From contig OZ244811.1 of NCBI GenBank assembly GCA_965220105.1, forward strand, positions 930,001 through 994,000: DNA of 64,000 nt, read 5' to 3'. Shown in pieces: positions 25,767-35,143 of the stretch; position 1 is the stretch's first letter; every line of letters begins with the position of its first letter. The position numbers and the translations under genes were made by a program. Under the pieces are notes generated by a model. That model was not told the origin of the DNA. It ran no database searches and saw only the letters and a program-made list of their open reading frames with translations. Source of the stretch: Bin87 sp965220105. Its GTDB lineage: Bacteria > Chloroflexota > Dehalococcoidia > Lucifugimonadales > UBA3495.

Positions 25767-27275
25767 GTGAACACTCTACTACCGCACCACACGCCCCTAC
25801 CCCTTCCCCCCGAGTTGGTGGAAACCCTGCACCGGTCCAACCCGTGGTGGCGAGGCGAACCTGCGCCACCGGTGCCCACCACCCGTCGCCATCTCGTCAA
25901 CCGAGTACGTCACCGCCTCGAGAACGGTCACGCGCCCATCACGGCCGTGGCCGGCCCACTCGGCGCGGGCAAATCCACCATCACGCTCCAGATCATCCGC
26001 GACCTGCTTGCCGAGGGCATACCGCCCCACCACATCATACGGGTCCAGTTCGACCAGCTCACGGCCACCGAGGACATGCTCGACCCCATCCTGCACATCA
26101 CGGCCTGGCTCCAGCACAACGTCACGCCCGGCTCCTTCAACGCCCTGACCCACCAGGGCCAGCCCGCCTACCTGTTCTTCGACGAAGTCCAGCACATCCC
26201 CAACTGGCACAACCAGCTCAAGTTCCTAGTCGACTACTCCGCCGTCAAGGTGGTGGCCACCGGCAGCTCCGCACTCCGCATCGAGCGTGGCGGCCACCGG
26301 ATGGCGGGACGAATGTCCACCGTCGAGGCCGGCACTCTGTCGCTGTCGGAAATCGCCGACTTTCAGGGCATGGCACCCCTGGAACATTTCCCGCTGGAAG
26401 AAAGCTTCGGGCAATTCCACCGACTGGAGTTCTGGCAAGAACTGGCCGAACACGGACGCAATAACTCGACAGCTCGCGACCGGGCCTTCAGCCTGTTCTC
26501 CGAACGCGGTGGCCACCCAGTGACCCATAACCCGAGCCAATCGCACGCCGATTGGCCAACCCTCGCCCATCGGCTGAACCAGGACGTCATCCAGCCGGTT
26601 TTGCAACGAGACCTGCTGACTGGACCAAGCGGCCAAGGCCACGACGCGGTAATGCTCGAGATGATGTTCGAAATCGCCTGCCGGTGCGCCGGGCAGACAA
26701 CTTCCCTCAGCGAGCTGGCCCAAGAAGCGAGCCTTTCACCCGGCGAAGCCATCGACCCAGAAGAGGTCGCCCACTACCTGCAGTTCTTGGCGGACACCTT
26801 GCTGATCCGGCTCCTGCCGTCGCCGGTGCTGAACCTCAATCGCCCACGGGCCATCAAAATCTGCCTGGCAGACCACGCGCTCCGCACCAACTGGTTACAG
26901 GAACGGGTTCCCCTCACGCCCGACGCGCTGGACGCAAGCCCGGAACTCACCACGCTCGCGGGGCACATCGCCCAGAGCGTGCTCGGTGCCACTACTTCCG
27001 TCATCCGAAACCTGGACACCGACCGCGTGCCGATGCCGCCTAGAGAACCTGATCTGGACTTCGTGTACACGGTCGGCGACCAGCAAATTCCCGTGCAGGT
27101 CAAATACCAACGCGGCATTGACCCAGTGCGCGACACGCTGAGCATCAGGTCGTTCGTCGAAGAGCCGGCCAATCGCGCTCCATTCGGGCTGCTCATCACT
27201 CAAGAGGACGCGCCGCCCATCGACAACCCGCGCATCGTTGCCATGCCGCTTTCGACGTTCATGCTGCTTGGGTAG
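25767..27275 (+). CDS. AAA-type ATPase with DUF4143-like C-terminus
   Basis: The product of about 502 residues (start GTG 25767; the frame extends to TTG 25710) has Walker A GPLGAGKST and Walker B AYLFFDEVQHIPNW, with the sensor-like VVATGSSALRIERGG. The C-terminal third (DFVYTVGDQQIPVQVKYQRG) looks like the DUF4143 nuclease-like domain with a D...QVKY pattern similar to PD-(D/E)xK proteins. This two-domain family is widespread, often in mobile or defence regions, with unknown function. An IS630-type element begins 6 bp after its stop. Confidence 0.8.
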   Translation: MNTLLPHHTPLPLPPELVETLHRSNPWWRGEPAPPVPTTRRHLVNRVRHRLENGHAPITAVAGPLGAGKSTITLQIIRDLLAEGIPPHHIIRVQFDQLTATEDMLDPILHITAWLQHNVTPGSFNALTHQGQPAYLFFDEVQHIPNWHNQLKFLVDYSAVKVVATGSSALRIERGGHRMAGRMSTVEAGTLSLSEIADFQGMAPLEHFPLEESFGQFHRLEFWQELAEHGRNNSTARDRAFSLFSERGGHPVTHNPSQSHADWPTLAHRLNQDVIQPVLQRDLLTGPSGQGHDAVMLEMMFEIACRCAGQTTSLSELAQEASLSPGEAIDPEEVAHYLQFLADTLLIRLLPSPVLNLNRPRAIKICLADHALRTNWLQERVPLTPDALDASPELTTLAGHIAQSVLGATTSVIRNLDTDRVPMPPREPDLDFVYTVGDQQIPVQVKYQRGIDPVRDTLSIRSFVEEPANRAPFGLLITQEDAPPIDNPRIVAMPLSTFMLLG

Positions 27276-27280
27276 AACTA

Positions 27281-28515
27281 AACCAAAGCCAAGGTGAAAC
27301 GTGCAGGGGGATAGGGTAAATTTGTGATGGAAGTAAGCTAGCTTGTTCCGGGGTCGGAGAAGGGTTGGTGATGGGTGTGAGGGAGATAGACAGGTTCCTG
27401 CAACAATGGCATATGGATGCCAGGGATTTGCACCGGCGGCTGATTCTGGCGCCGACACCTCGGGAAAGGGAGCGTTGGCACGCCATCTGGCTATTGGCCC
27501 AGGGCTGGACGGCTTCAGCCACGGCGGATGCTCTGGGACGGGATCCCCACACCATCGGACGGTGGGCTGCCGCCTTCGGCGAGGGCGGGCCTGGGGCCTT
27601 GATTTTCGAGCAGTCCGGAGGTTCCCCCCCGCCCTGGGGGAGGCGCAGCAGGCGGAGTTGAAGGGTGCAGTGCAGGAGTTGCCCGAGATGTCCGGCATAG
27701 CAATGGCCAACTGGAACTGGAAGGTGGTGCGGCAGTTTCTCCGGGAGCACTTCGGTATCAGCCTGAGCCGGAGCAGTTGCCTGAACTACCTGCACCGTCT
27801 GGGGTTTGTCCTGAAGCGGCCCAAGAAGCGGCTGGTCAAGGCGGATCAGGACAAGCGGGAATCCTTCGTGGCGGATTACGCCGCCCGGTGGGACGAGGCG
27901 CGGCGTACTGGAGCGAAGATATTCTTTGCCGACGAGGCCCACTTCCGGGCGGACGCCGAACTGGGGGGCAAGTGGGTGCTGAAGGGAAAACCGGCCTTGG
28001 TGAACTCGACCAGCCCGCGCTATGGCGAAAAGGCCAGCTACTACTCGGCAGTGTGCCTGGAAACGGGCGAGGTGGAATGGATGGAGCTGGAGGGCAACAG
28101 CAACTCCGGAACCTCGGCTGCCTTCCTGGACCGGTTGCGGCAGAGGCACTCCGGGCCGTTGGACGTGATCTGGGACAACGCGCCAGCGCACCGCGGGGAG
28201 GCGGTCCGTGAATACCTGCGGGCGCCGGGCTTGGAACTGCGGCTAGTGAACCTGCCTGGCTACAGCCCTGACTTCAACGCCGATGAGGCGATCTGGGGCT
28301 GGGTGAGGGAGGAAGCGACCGGGAACCTGTGCTTGGGAACCAAGGCCCTGGTACAGGAGAGGGTCGGCAACTTCCTCCACGGGCTGTCCCGCCGGAAAGA
28401 CGAAGTCAAGCGTCGCTGTCGCACCATCCTGCAATCAAGGGCCGAAGGGTTTCTGCGAGAATCACAGCCCGATCCCCGATGTATCGCAAATGCACATCCC
28501 ACCTTGGCTTTGGTT
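27281..28515 (+). mobile_element. IS630-family element with TA target duplication
   Basis: Inverted repeats aaccaaagccaaggtg at 27281 and their reverse complement ending at 28515 are flanked by TA (27279-27280 and 28516-28517). The ends match those of the MITE at 13974 except for one base. Confidence 0.9.
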
Positions 28516-28518
28516 TAG
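27371..28518 (+). CDS. IS630-family transposase, two frames joined by a C-run shift
   Basis: The first frame (from ATG 27371, aaggg upstream) encodes the helix-turn-helix half, GWTASATADALGRDPHTIGR, and stops at 27661. The second frame continues from the run of eight C near 27626 (PPALGEAQQAELKGAV) to a full DDE core: IFFADEAHFRAD, VIWDNAPAHRG and GYSPDFNADEAIWGW. The frame change is -1 at ttcccccccc, a credible programmed slippage site for this family. All catalytic residues are present, so the element may be active. Confidence 0.85.
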
Positions 28519-28849
28519 GAGAACGCTGGCGAGGGGACGGGCCGCTGAGCACCTTTACGATAATGTCCAACAGCCCAGCTTCAACCGCGCTGAACAACTC
28601 AACGTGAGCCGACGACGTGTAATGCCCGACACTGCCTTGACCCACAACGCCGTCAAACCAGATGAGTTCAGAGATCAGGATAGTGTGTCGAATGACAGGA
28701 TGTGCAGATGATAGATGCTCGCCATGCCCGCAGCTAACCACAGTCACAAGAGGTGCTCGCCGCACCAAGCAGTGTATGCTGAAGTCCCAGGGGTTCGGCA
28801 AACTGTCCCGATGAACTCGAACCTACTCAAAAACCTGAGGTCAAGCGTC

Positions 28850-30094
28850 ATGCTCAAACAAACGATGTTTGGTCAATTCTGGCTGCCGGACGAGCCCCAG
28901 CATCGAGTTAACGGCACCATCACCTTCGACGACGACGGCGGGGCTAGCCTCGTTACAACAACACAAGACGGAGTCGACCTCCATCGGGGCGGTCGGAATA
29001 AACACGCAATCATCAACGGGGAGACTGTCGAACACCACATCAAACTGGTGGGGTGCTTCGTCGTCAAAGAAAACGAATCCATTGGACAGACCTCAATAGC
29101 GTCGTCGGAGACTACCTGGTACTGCGAACTTGCCTTTTTGGGAGAACACTACGACGGCAGTTTGCCCTCACGCATTAGGTCGGTAGAAGTGCACGTCGAG
29201 CTGCTCGAGGATTGGGCAGTTGCGTTTGAAGGCGCTAAGGTAGAACGGAATGCCGACCGATGGTCGATTTCTGGCCCCACCACACAACCCGGCCTAGTAC
29301 ACCCGTGGTCCTTGGGAAAAATCGCCATCCGGCAGACTCATTCGTTTCAAAGAAGCCAAACCCAAACGTCCGTAACGACCCGAACATTTTTTCAGCTTGT
29401 GTTTGAACAACCCCAGTTGTGGCACGGAGTCACAAATGCCATCGGCAATCTGCAGGCTCTGTTGAGCATTGCCAAGGGAGAAGCAGTCAGAATAACGGGC
29501 GTCAGCTTGGTGGAGGAAGGCAATCCACACGCAAACTTGAGCGCACATTACCGCCCAATTTTGCGAACCAATGGAAATCCGATTGCACACAGCGAACTGC
29601 TCACCATGAACGAGTTAGGCGGGATAGCAGGCGTCGGCGAGTGGCTCAACGTGCTCCACCACCAAGGTGCACTCATACACGGGCTGCTAATTGACCGGTA
29701 CAAGCCACCGCCGTTCGTCACAGACAGGACGAGCCACCTGCTCTTGGCGTGCGAAGCCTACCAACGCCGCACGATGGCGGATCCCAGCAGGCAAGTACAG
29801 TTACGGAGGGACATCCTCGAACCGATGGCGAGCAGAGCCGGGCCGTCATTCCAAGCATGGACGGGCAACAAGGACGCCTGGACAAAGAAAATTGCGGAAG
29901 TCCGCAACAGACATGGCGTTGCTCATCTCCAAGGGTACGGCGGTGTTCCCGCAGACGGCGGAGACATTCATACTCTGAATGAGCAGCTTTACGTCCTCGT
30001 CATCATTTGCCTGCTGTTGGACTGCGGTTGCCCGGCCAAGTTGCTAGACCAAGTAACGGAACGTGCTCGCTCCAAATGGAAAGTACTTCTTTGA
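28850..30094 (+). CDS. ApeA-like HEPN anti-phage protein
   Basis: The product (414 residues from ATG 28850; the frame extends to 28715) begins FGQFWLPDEPQHRVNGTITF, the beta-rich start seen in ApeA N-terminal domain proteins. Its C-terminal half is helical and carries EVRNRHGVAHLQG, a HEPN R-x(6)-H ribonuclease motif. ApeA is an abortive-infection type defence protein known from defence-island screens; it acts by RNA cleavage after phage sensing. Assignment is from pattern recognition of both ends. It is followed by other defence genes in the same direction. Confidence 0.75.
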   Translation: MLKQTMFGQFWLPDEPQHRVNGTITFDDDGGASLVTTTQDGVDLHRGGRNKHAIINGETVEHHIKLVGCFVVKENESIGQTSIASSETTWYCELAFLGEHYDGSLPSRIRSVEVHVELLEDWAVAFEGAKVERNADRWSISGPTTQPGLVHPWSLGKIAIRQTHSFQRSQTQTSVTTRTFFQLVFEQPQLWHGVTNAIGNLQALLSIAKGEAVRITGVSLVEEGNPHANLSAHYRPILRTNGNPIAHSELLTMNELGGIAGVGEWLNVLHHQGALIHGLLIDRYKPPPFVTDRTSHLLLACEAYQRRTMADPSRQVQLRRDILEPMASRAGPSFQAWTGNKDAWTKKIAEVRNRHGVAHLQGYGGVPADGGDIHTLNEQLYVLVIICLLLDCGCPAKLLDQVTERARSKWKVLL

Positions 30095-30218
30095 TGGACA
30101 AAGACTGCCGGGGGTATCTCAAACGTAAAGTCAAACAGCGATGGCAGTCCGCAACTTGCGCCAGTCACACAAAAGCCGATCAAAATCACGATCTACCGCC
30201 ACCGGCAATCTCCCGGGT

Positions 30219-30240
30219 GCGGCCGAAATTTCGGCCGCAG
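30219..30240. repeat. 22-bp perfect palindrome
   Basis: tgcggccgaaa and tttcggccgca are exact reverse complements with no loop. It lies between the ApeA-like gene and the Nmad3 fragment. There is no T run, so it may be an operator or recombination site rather than a terminator. Confidence 0.7.
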
Positions 30241-30311
30241 AACCATCCACACGCTCAAGGGTGCCCTGTTGCGTCATCTTCGGCGGCAGACGACCTACAC
30301 GAAACTTTGCA

Positions 30312-30377
30312 ACCGAAAAACTGATCATCATCCGCAAGGGCTTTGATTCCGGTTCAGGAGGCTGTCCCAGCCCCAAC
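30312..30377 (+). pseudogene. N-terminal fragment of an Nmad3-like gene
   Basis: The 22 codons read TEKLIIIRKGFDSGSGGCPS followed by PN. This closely resembles the N-terminus of nucleotide-modification-associated domain 3 proteins as I remember it (beginning like MKLIxSRKGFDSxxGGCPSP). No start codon is left and the similarity stops abruptly at 30377. The matching C-terminal piece is at 32316-32738, same strand. Confidence 0.6.
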
Positions 30378-30458
30378 TTAATGGTGACTGCCACTCCTTA
30401 CTCACGCCACGCGAGACACGCTGCCCTATTATCAACACCACCCGACGGAGGTAACACC

Positions 30459-30776
30459 GTGAACACCGTGGTCGAACTCCCCGAGGGCGCACCGGGAGAT
30501 TCCTGCGACGCGAGAGAACTGGTCTCGCACATTGAACGGTCGGGCCACGATTACATCGTCATTGGGGCACAGCAATTCGCGCTCGCCGAACACAGCAAGG
30601 CGCACAGCCTCGACTACTGGCTGAGGGTCAACTGCACCGCACGGAGTGACACCATGCAGGCTACCCGCGAGTTGGTGGATCGGCTGGTGACGACAGGACT
30701 GCTGTTTAGAGACAAAGTGATAGACCAAAACACAGGGCGGCGCGTCAATTGCCTGCGACTGAGTTCCGCTCGATAG
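30459..30776 (+). CDS. Small unknown protein in the defence island
   Basis: GTG 30459 is preceded by a GGAGG box 7 nt upstream and encodes 105 residues. The middle reads HDYIVIGAQQFALAEHSKAH and the C-terminal third (MQATRELVDRLVTTGLLF) resembles a winged-helix. I do not know the family. It sits inside the DNA that separates the two Nmad3-like fragments. Confidence 0.55.
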   Translation: MNTVVELPEGAPGDSCDARELVSHIERSGHDYIVIGAQQFALAEHSKAHSLDYWLRVNCTARSDTMQATRELVDRLVTTGLLFRDKVIDQNTGRRVNCLRLSSAR

Positions 30777-30946
30777 GCGAAGACGCTCAGGTTGTCGGAA
30801 CCACCAAGACACCAGAAGGCGCATTCCAATCCGTTAACGCCAGAACTTGGCACGCCTGCGGGTTCCGGACGGATGAGCGGGTGGTTTGATGGGGCAACAA
30901 CCACTCTGGTCAAGCATCGCCTCCGTAGAGCGAAAGGAAGATGATA

Positions 30947-31933
30947 ATGATGGTCGTGACTATGCAGCCCATGAACTGGTGTCCAATTTGGCCAAACTTC
31001 ACCGCAGAGATGACTTTGCTGGATGCAAATGTGGTAATCCGACACTTTGATTCCACGCGTGCTGGAGGCGAGTATGAAATTCATGTCGCCACTGCGGATT
31101 TGCTTGAGGGATTGGACGATGGTGCACGTGCCCGATTAACCACGTGGCTAGTGGACCAGCGCTTGCTGGGAGTTCGCTCTCCGAGAGTGACAACGCAGAT
31201 AATTGAATACACCAAATCCAAACGTCCGTTGTCGGTTGACCAACGGGCCGAAAGGCTTCTCAAGCATATTGCCAGCAGATTAGAGACCGTGGGCGCATAC
31301 CATAAAATCCGGCGTCATGAGATTGACGTCAGTGCGGAGTTGTGCGCGTGGTCCGAGTCGCTGGAATGGGATCCTGAAGTCAATTTTCTACTTGGATACC
31401 TATTTGAACAAAATTGGCTTCAAGGCACATCCGATGAAGTTGGTAATATTACGTGCACTGTCACTATGTCCGGTTATCGGCGGCTTGCAGAACAGGCGAC
31501 AAGCACCGATTCTAACCAAGCGTTTGTTGCGTTGTGGTTCCACGACAGCATGAACCAAGCTTATGAAAAGGGGATTTTTCCAGCTGTCAAAGCAGCAGGT
31601 TACTCGCCGCTGAGAATAGACCAGAAACCGGACGCCAACAAAATAGACGACGAGATCATTGCCGAAATTCGACGTTCTCGATTTGTCGTAGCTGACTTTA
31701 CCCACGGAAACGACGGCGCACGAGGCGGTGTGTACTTTGAAGCCGGGTTCGCTATGGGCTTAGGCATACCCGTAATTTTCACTTGCCGCAACGACATTGT
31801 GGACAAGCTGCATTTCGACACGCGGCAGTATGCACACATCGTTTGGGAAACCCCGGAACAATTGCGTGCCGAGTTGAAAAACCGGATTCTGGCTCGTATC
31901 GGGCATGGTACCGGTATTGGCCTTGGCACGTAA
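30947..31933 (+). CDS. Deoxyribosyltransferase/TIR-like domain protein
   Basis: ATG 30947 lies 8 nt after agga and opens a 328-residue frame. Residues 170-320 (AFVALWFHDSMNQAYEKGIF, PDANKIDDEIIAEIRRSRFVVADFT, GGVYFEAGFAMGLGIPVIFT) match the nucleoside 2-deoxyribosyltransferase-like fold, related to TIR domains; the conserved Asp in VVADFT and Glu in YFEAG are present. The N-terminal 170 residues are helical and start with CPIW, perhaps a degenerate zinc knuckle. In defence islands such domains act as NAD or nucleotide hydrolase effectors. Whether this one does is inference. Confidence 0.7.
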   Translation: MMVVTMQPMNWCPIWPNFTAEMTLLDANVVIRHFDSTRAGGEYEIHVATADLLEGLDDGARARLTTWLVDQRLLGVRSPRVTTQIIEYTKSKRPLSVDQRAERLLKHIASRLETVGAYHKIRRHEIDVSAELCAWSESLEWDPEVNFLLGYLFEQNWLQGTSDEVGNITCTVTMSGYRRLAEQATSTDSNQAFVALWFHDSMNQAYEKGIFPAVKAAGYSPLRIDQKPDANKIDDEIIAEIRRSRFVVADFTHGNDGARGGVYFEAGFAMGLGIPVIFTCRNDIVDKLHFDTRQYAHIVWETPEQLRAELKNRILARIGHGTGIGLGT

Positions 31934-31972
31934 CTCTCGACCTGTCCCACGTTGGAGGAAGGGGACATTCAA

Positions 31973-32272
31973 ATGGACTTGGAAGTGCACTTTCACCAAG
32001 AGATGCTACGGATTTTTGACGAGGCGAGTACCTTCGGCTACCGCCCCACGTATTTCCGACGGATGGTAAACGACCACGGCGGCGTACAAGCTGCCAAGAT
32101 ACTGCTGGGTAAAGACGCTCCATCTTACGGTTTTGAACGGCTGTCGGAGGAGGGCCGGCTGGACATATCGGTAGAGGCGTTGGTACTCCGTGACCCGTGG
32201 CATCGGCTGTTTGACGAAGGCGAGCTGAGAGAAGCAGAACGGCGGCTGGAAGGCTCGGATCATCAACCGTGA
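31973..32272 (+). CDS. Small conserved protein of a defence-associated type
   Basis: From ATG 31973 (ggaggaagggg upstream) the 99-residue product reads FHQEMLRIFDEASTFGYRPT, then NDHGGVQAAKILLG, SYGFERLSEEGRLDISVEAL and ends RDPWHRLFDEGELREAERRL. I recognise this as a widespread short family with the GG-x-x-AA-K-x-L and GRLDLSVE-type motifs, found alone or fused to other domains, with no known function. It follows the TIR-like gene by 39 nt and is likely in its operon. Confidence 0.65.
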   Translation: MDLEVHFHQEMLRIFDEASTFGYRPTYFRRMVNDHGGVQAAKILLGKDAPSYGFERLSEEGRLDISVEALVLRDPWHRLFDEGELREAERRLEGSDHQP

Positions 32273-32315
32273 TGACCGCCTTAGACCGTGAGGGCAGGTC
32301 GACCAGAAATATCTA

Positions 32316-32738
32316 GTGGCTGACATCGGGCCAAATGACCTCCCCTGGGCACGCCACCATCCGCACCTCTTTTCGAACTACCGCGCCGACAACAACACAG
32401 TGTACGCGGCGTCAACGAAGCTCGAGCTGGGCGGCGGCGACGACCGATGCGAAATCGCAGGATGGGGCGTGTTTCCAAGGTTCGACCAACGAATGGTCAT
32501 GACCGATCCCAATGGCGCGGGCGTTTCGAATTGGCGGCTACCGCGGTGGTTCTATCCCGACGGCAACAAGCCGCCCTTGACCTACCACCCCGACCGCAAA
32601 CGCTGGCGGCGCGACGCCAACCACGCCTACCTGCGGACCGTCGGCAGAGGGCAAGAGTTCGTGCTGGACCTCGCCCACTACCCCGAAGCCACAGAATGGT
32701 TGTCTGATCTCGTAGGCGCCTCCAGAACGCGATGCTGA
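32316..32738 (+). pseudogene. C-terminal fragment of an Nmad3-like gene
   Basis: The 140-codon frame opens at GTG 32316 without a ribosome-binding site. NDLPWARHHPHLFSNYRADN, NTVYAASTKLELGG, GWGVFPRFDQRMVMTDP, WRLPRWFYPD, YHPDRKRW and TVGRGQEFVLDLAHYPEATE are the pattern of the second half of Nmad3-type proteins. The first half is not upstream but 1.9 kb away at 30312. About 100 central residues are missing in total. The protein could still be made as a truncated product, but I treat it as a gene remnant. Confidence 0.6.
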
Positions 32739-32829
32739 TGACATCGAAAAGTGCCTGAAGGCTACGCCGCTCTTGGACGATAGAATCCAAGTATAATTCG
32801 CCTAATCTCACGTACAAGGGGTTAGGAAA

Positions 32830-33699
32830 ATGCCGGAAAAGCCCTTCGGCGATTACAAGCCGGACAACTACAACTGGATAACCCTGGGGCCAGCAGGATA
32901 CTACCCGGACTCGGTTGACTTGGCGACCCAGCGTTACCGCCCAGTATTGATCCGTTTCCAAGCCCTCCTCGACGCGGCGACCGACTCTTCCGACCTGTAC
33001 AGGAAAATCATGGCCGTCAAAGGTCCGACGCGGATACAGTTGTGCCGGATCTTCAGGAAGTACATCAGCCCCGCCACTCCCGTGGAACTCCTGAAGAGGG
33101 TAAAAAGCACGGAATCTAACATAAATGGATTCCAGCACCAATTCCGCCGCATATCAGATGCTCGAGCGGCATTCAGAGCCAGACCCATGCCTGACGAAAC
33201 CCTATGCACGCTGCTTTGGGAATATAAAGACAGGGGAGAGGTCGGCTACGACCTGACGGAAAACCTGTTCCAAATATTCAGGGAAAACCTGGATAACATG
33301 ACCTTCCACGGGCCCGAGAGGGCAGGACCCGACATACAACTGCGAGAGATCTGGCCGAATTACCCAAGAGAAAGCCGACCAGTCGACTTCATGATCACAG
33401 GAGAAGACCGACAGATACTGGCCGTCGGTCTCGCCAGATACGACAGCGACCGCGGAGGCGCTCAAGAAGACGACCGGACAGGGCAATACAGAGAGACAGC
33501 AAGAGAAATCATCCAATTCGCCGACTCCCAAGAGATGTCGTCCCTGAAGGTCATTTTCATCAACGACGGACCGGGGCTCTTGGCCGGATCCATGTGGGAC
33601 GATTACTCCGGCATAGACCGGATGCTGGGCAACCGAGTGAGAGTAGCCACATTGAAGATGGTCTCCGAGAGAATCACCCAAGAATGGTTGGAATCTTGA
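32830..33699 (+). CDS. Putative type II restriction endonuclease
   Basis: The 289-residue product precedes a DNA methyltransferase by one base. Near residues 190-225 it has PVDFMITGEDRQILAVGLARYDSDRGG, a D...x(11)...G-x-A arrangement compatible with a PD-(D/E)xK nuclease core, followed by AQEDDRTGQYRE. The N-terminal half is helical (LYRKIMAVKGPTRIQLCRIF). I recall the ARYDSDRGGAQEDDR type of motif from restriction enzymes but cannot name the specificity. Start ATG 32830 follows ggggttagga. Confidence 0.75.
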   Translation: MPEKPFGDYKPDNYNWITLGPAGYYPDSVDLATQRYRPVLIRFQALLDAATDSSDLYRKIMAVKGPTRIQLCRIFRKYISPATPVELLKRVKSTESNINGFQHQFRRISDARAAFRARPMPDETLCTLLWEYKDRGEVGYDLTENLFQIFRENLDNMTFHGPERAGPDIQLREIWPNYPRESRPVDFMITGEDRQILAVGLARYDSDRGGAQEDDRTGQYRETAREIIQFADSQEMSSLKVIFINDGPGLLAGSMWDDYSGIDRMLGNRVRVATLKMVSERITQEWLES

Positions 33700-33700
33700 A

Positions 33701-34909
33701 ATGAACGAAAACTCCCAAACAGTAAGCGAGGCTGTCACTGGCTTCGCTCTCACCTACCAAGGCAAGTCAGACGCCAGAAACATCCTGGACACAAAGCCAG
33801 AGATGTACAAGCCATCCAAGTCGCCTCAAAAGGGTGAAAACCGGCTCTACCATGCGGACAACCTTCCGGTGTTGGCCACGTTGATGCGCGACCCGGAGAT
33901 CAACGGTCACGTCAACCTCGTGTACATCGACCCGCCCTTCGGCACATCCCAGCAGTTTGAGTCACTCGAGAACGGGTACGCTTACGACGACCGGATGGTG
34001 GGGCCAGCGTACATCGAGGAACTACGAAAGAGGCTGGTGTTGATTCATCACCTGCTGGCGGACAGCGGTTCTCTCTATGTGCACCTTGACGAACGGATGG
34101 TGTTCCACACCAAGTTGATCCTCGACGAGATATTCGGGCCTAAACACCTCAGGAACTTCATCACCCGGAGAAAGTCCAACCCGAAGAACTACACCAGAAA
34201 AACCTACGGGAACGTCTCGGACCATATTCTCTTCTACACCAAAAGCGACGCTTACACTTGGAACAGGCCCGTCATCCCATGGGACCAGGAAACAGCCAAG
34301 AAGGAATATCCGTACGCCGACGAAAACGGGCGACGTTACAAGAAGGTACCAGTTCACGCCCCAGGAACTAGGAACGGAGAAACCGGTAAACCTTGGAGAG
34401 GGAAGATGCCTCCACCGGGTAAGCACTGGCAATACCGTCCCAGCACGCTGGAAGACATGGACCAACGAGGCGAAATTTACTGGTCCGCCAACGGAAACCC
34501 ACGCAGAAAGGTATTCCTAGACGAAGCAGAAGGCATACCAGTGCAGGACATATGGAACGACACCAGGGACGCATTCAATCAGAACCACCATGTGACCGGG
34601 TACCCGACGGAGAAGAATGCAAACCTGATGCAACGGATAATCAGTGCTTCTTCCAACCCGGGGGACATTGTAATGGATTGCTACTGTGGGTCGGGAACCA
34701 CCCTCGAACAGGCATCAATCCTCGGCCGACGCTGGATCGGCGTCGATAACAGCGACCAAGCGATCTCGGTCACCATCCAGAGACTGAGGGAAGGGACCAA
34801 GAGGATGGGAGACTACGTCAAACAAGGGAGGCAGCTGCCTCTCCCAAGTCATGAGCCCATCGATGACTACAACCGGTACGAGGAGGACGAAAGCATTTAC
34901 CGAATCTAA
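33701..34909 (+). CDS. DNA methyltransferase (N6-adenine/N4-cytosine)
   Basis: The 402-residue product has motif IV YIDPPFGT near residue 74 and motif I DCYCGSGTTLEQA near 325, the order of beta-class amino-methyltransferases. A target-recognition region lies between (NPKNYTRKTYGNVSDHILFY to YWSANGNPRRKVF). It uses AdoMet to protect the sites cut by the nuclease encoded just upstream; the two are translationally close (one base apart). The TRD is intact, so the system looks complete. Recognition sequence unknown. Confidence 0.9.
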   Translation: MNENSQTVSEAVTGFALTYQGKSDARNILDTKPEMYKPSKSPQKGENRLYHADNLPVLATLMRDPEINGHVNLVYIDPPFGTSQQFESLENGYAYDDRMVGPAYIEELRKRLVLIHHLLADSGSLYVHLDERMVFHTKLILDEIFGPKHLRNFITRRKSNPKNYTRKTYGNVSDHILFYTKSDAYTWNRPVIPWDQETAKKEYPYADENGRRYKKVPVHAPGTRNGETGKPWRGKMPPPGKHWQYRPSTLEDMDQRGEIYWSANGNPRRKVFLDEAEGIPVQDIWNDTRDAFNQNHHVTGYPTEKNANLMQRIISASSNPGDIVMDCYCGSGTTLEQASILGRRWIGVDNSDQAISVTIQRLREGTKRMGDYVKQGRQLPLPSHEPIDDYNRYEEDESIYRI

Positions 34910-35116
34910 CTTGGCGGCCGGCCGCTGCTCTCGCGGGCGGGAAATGGGGATCCTATTGGGTAGTTAGCAAAAGCACGGCTGTGTTGGCAACTTGTCTCGC
35001 AAACGAGACCCCTCCGGCGGCCGTGCAGCCGACATACCGCTCTATCTCGTGGACAGCGAACCGACCGCCGCCAACGACGGAGCAGGCAGCTGAGTCGCCA
35101 CCGCACCGCTTTCACT
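34910..35116. other. Intergenic region after the restriction-modification genes
   Basis: No supported gene. Short frames on both strands are arginine/proline rich and lack start signals. Confidence 0.5.
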
Positions 35117-35143
35117 AAAACGGCGCCCCGGGGCGCCGTTTTT
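35117..35143. terminator. Bidirectional terminator
   Basis: aaaacggcgcc ccggggcgccgttttt: the stem cggcgcc/ggcgccg is GC-rich, with a T run on the plus strand and aaaa (T run on minus). It separates the restriction-modification operon from the minus-strand gene ending at 35143. Confidence 0.8.

Noticed and set aside
34910..35142. Possible gene on the minus strand at 34906-35115
   Set aside because: Arg-rich, no ribosome-binding site, between two strong gene ends.
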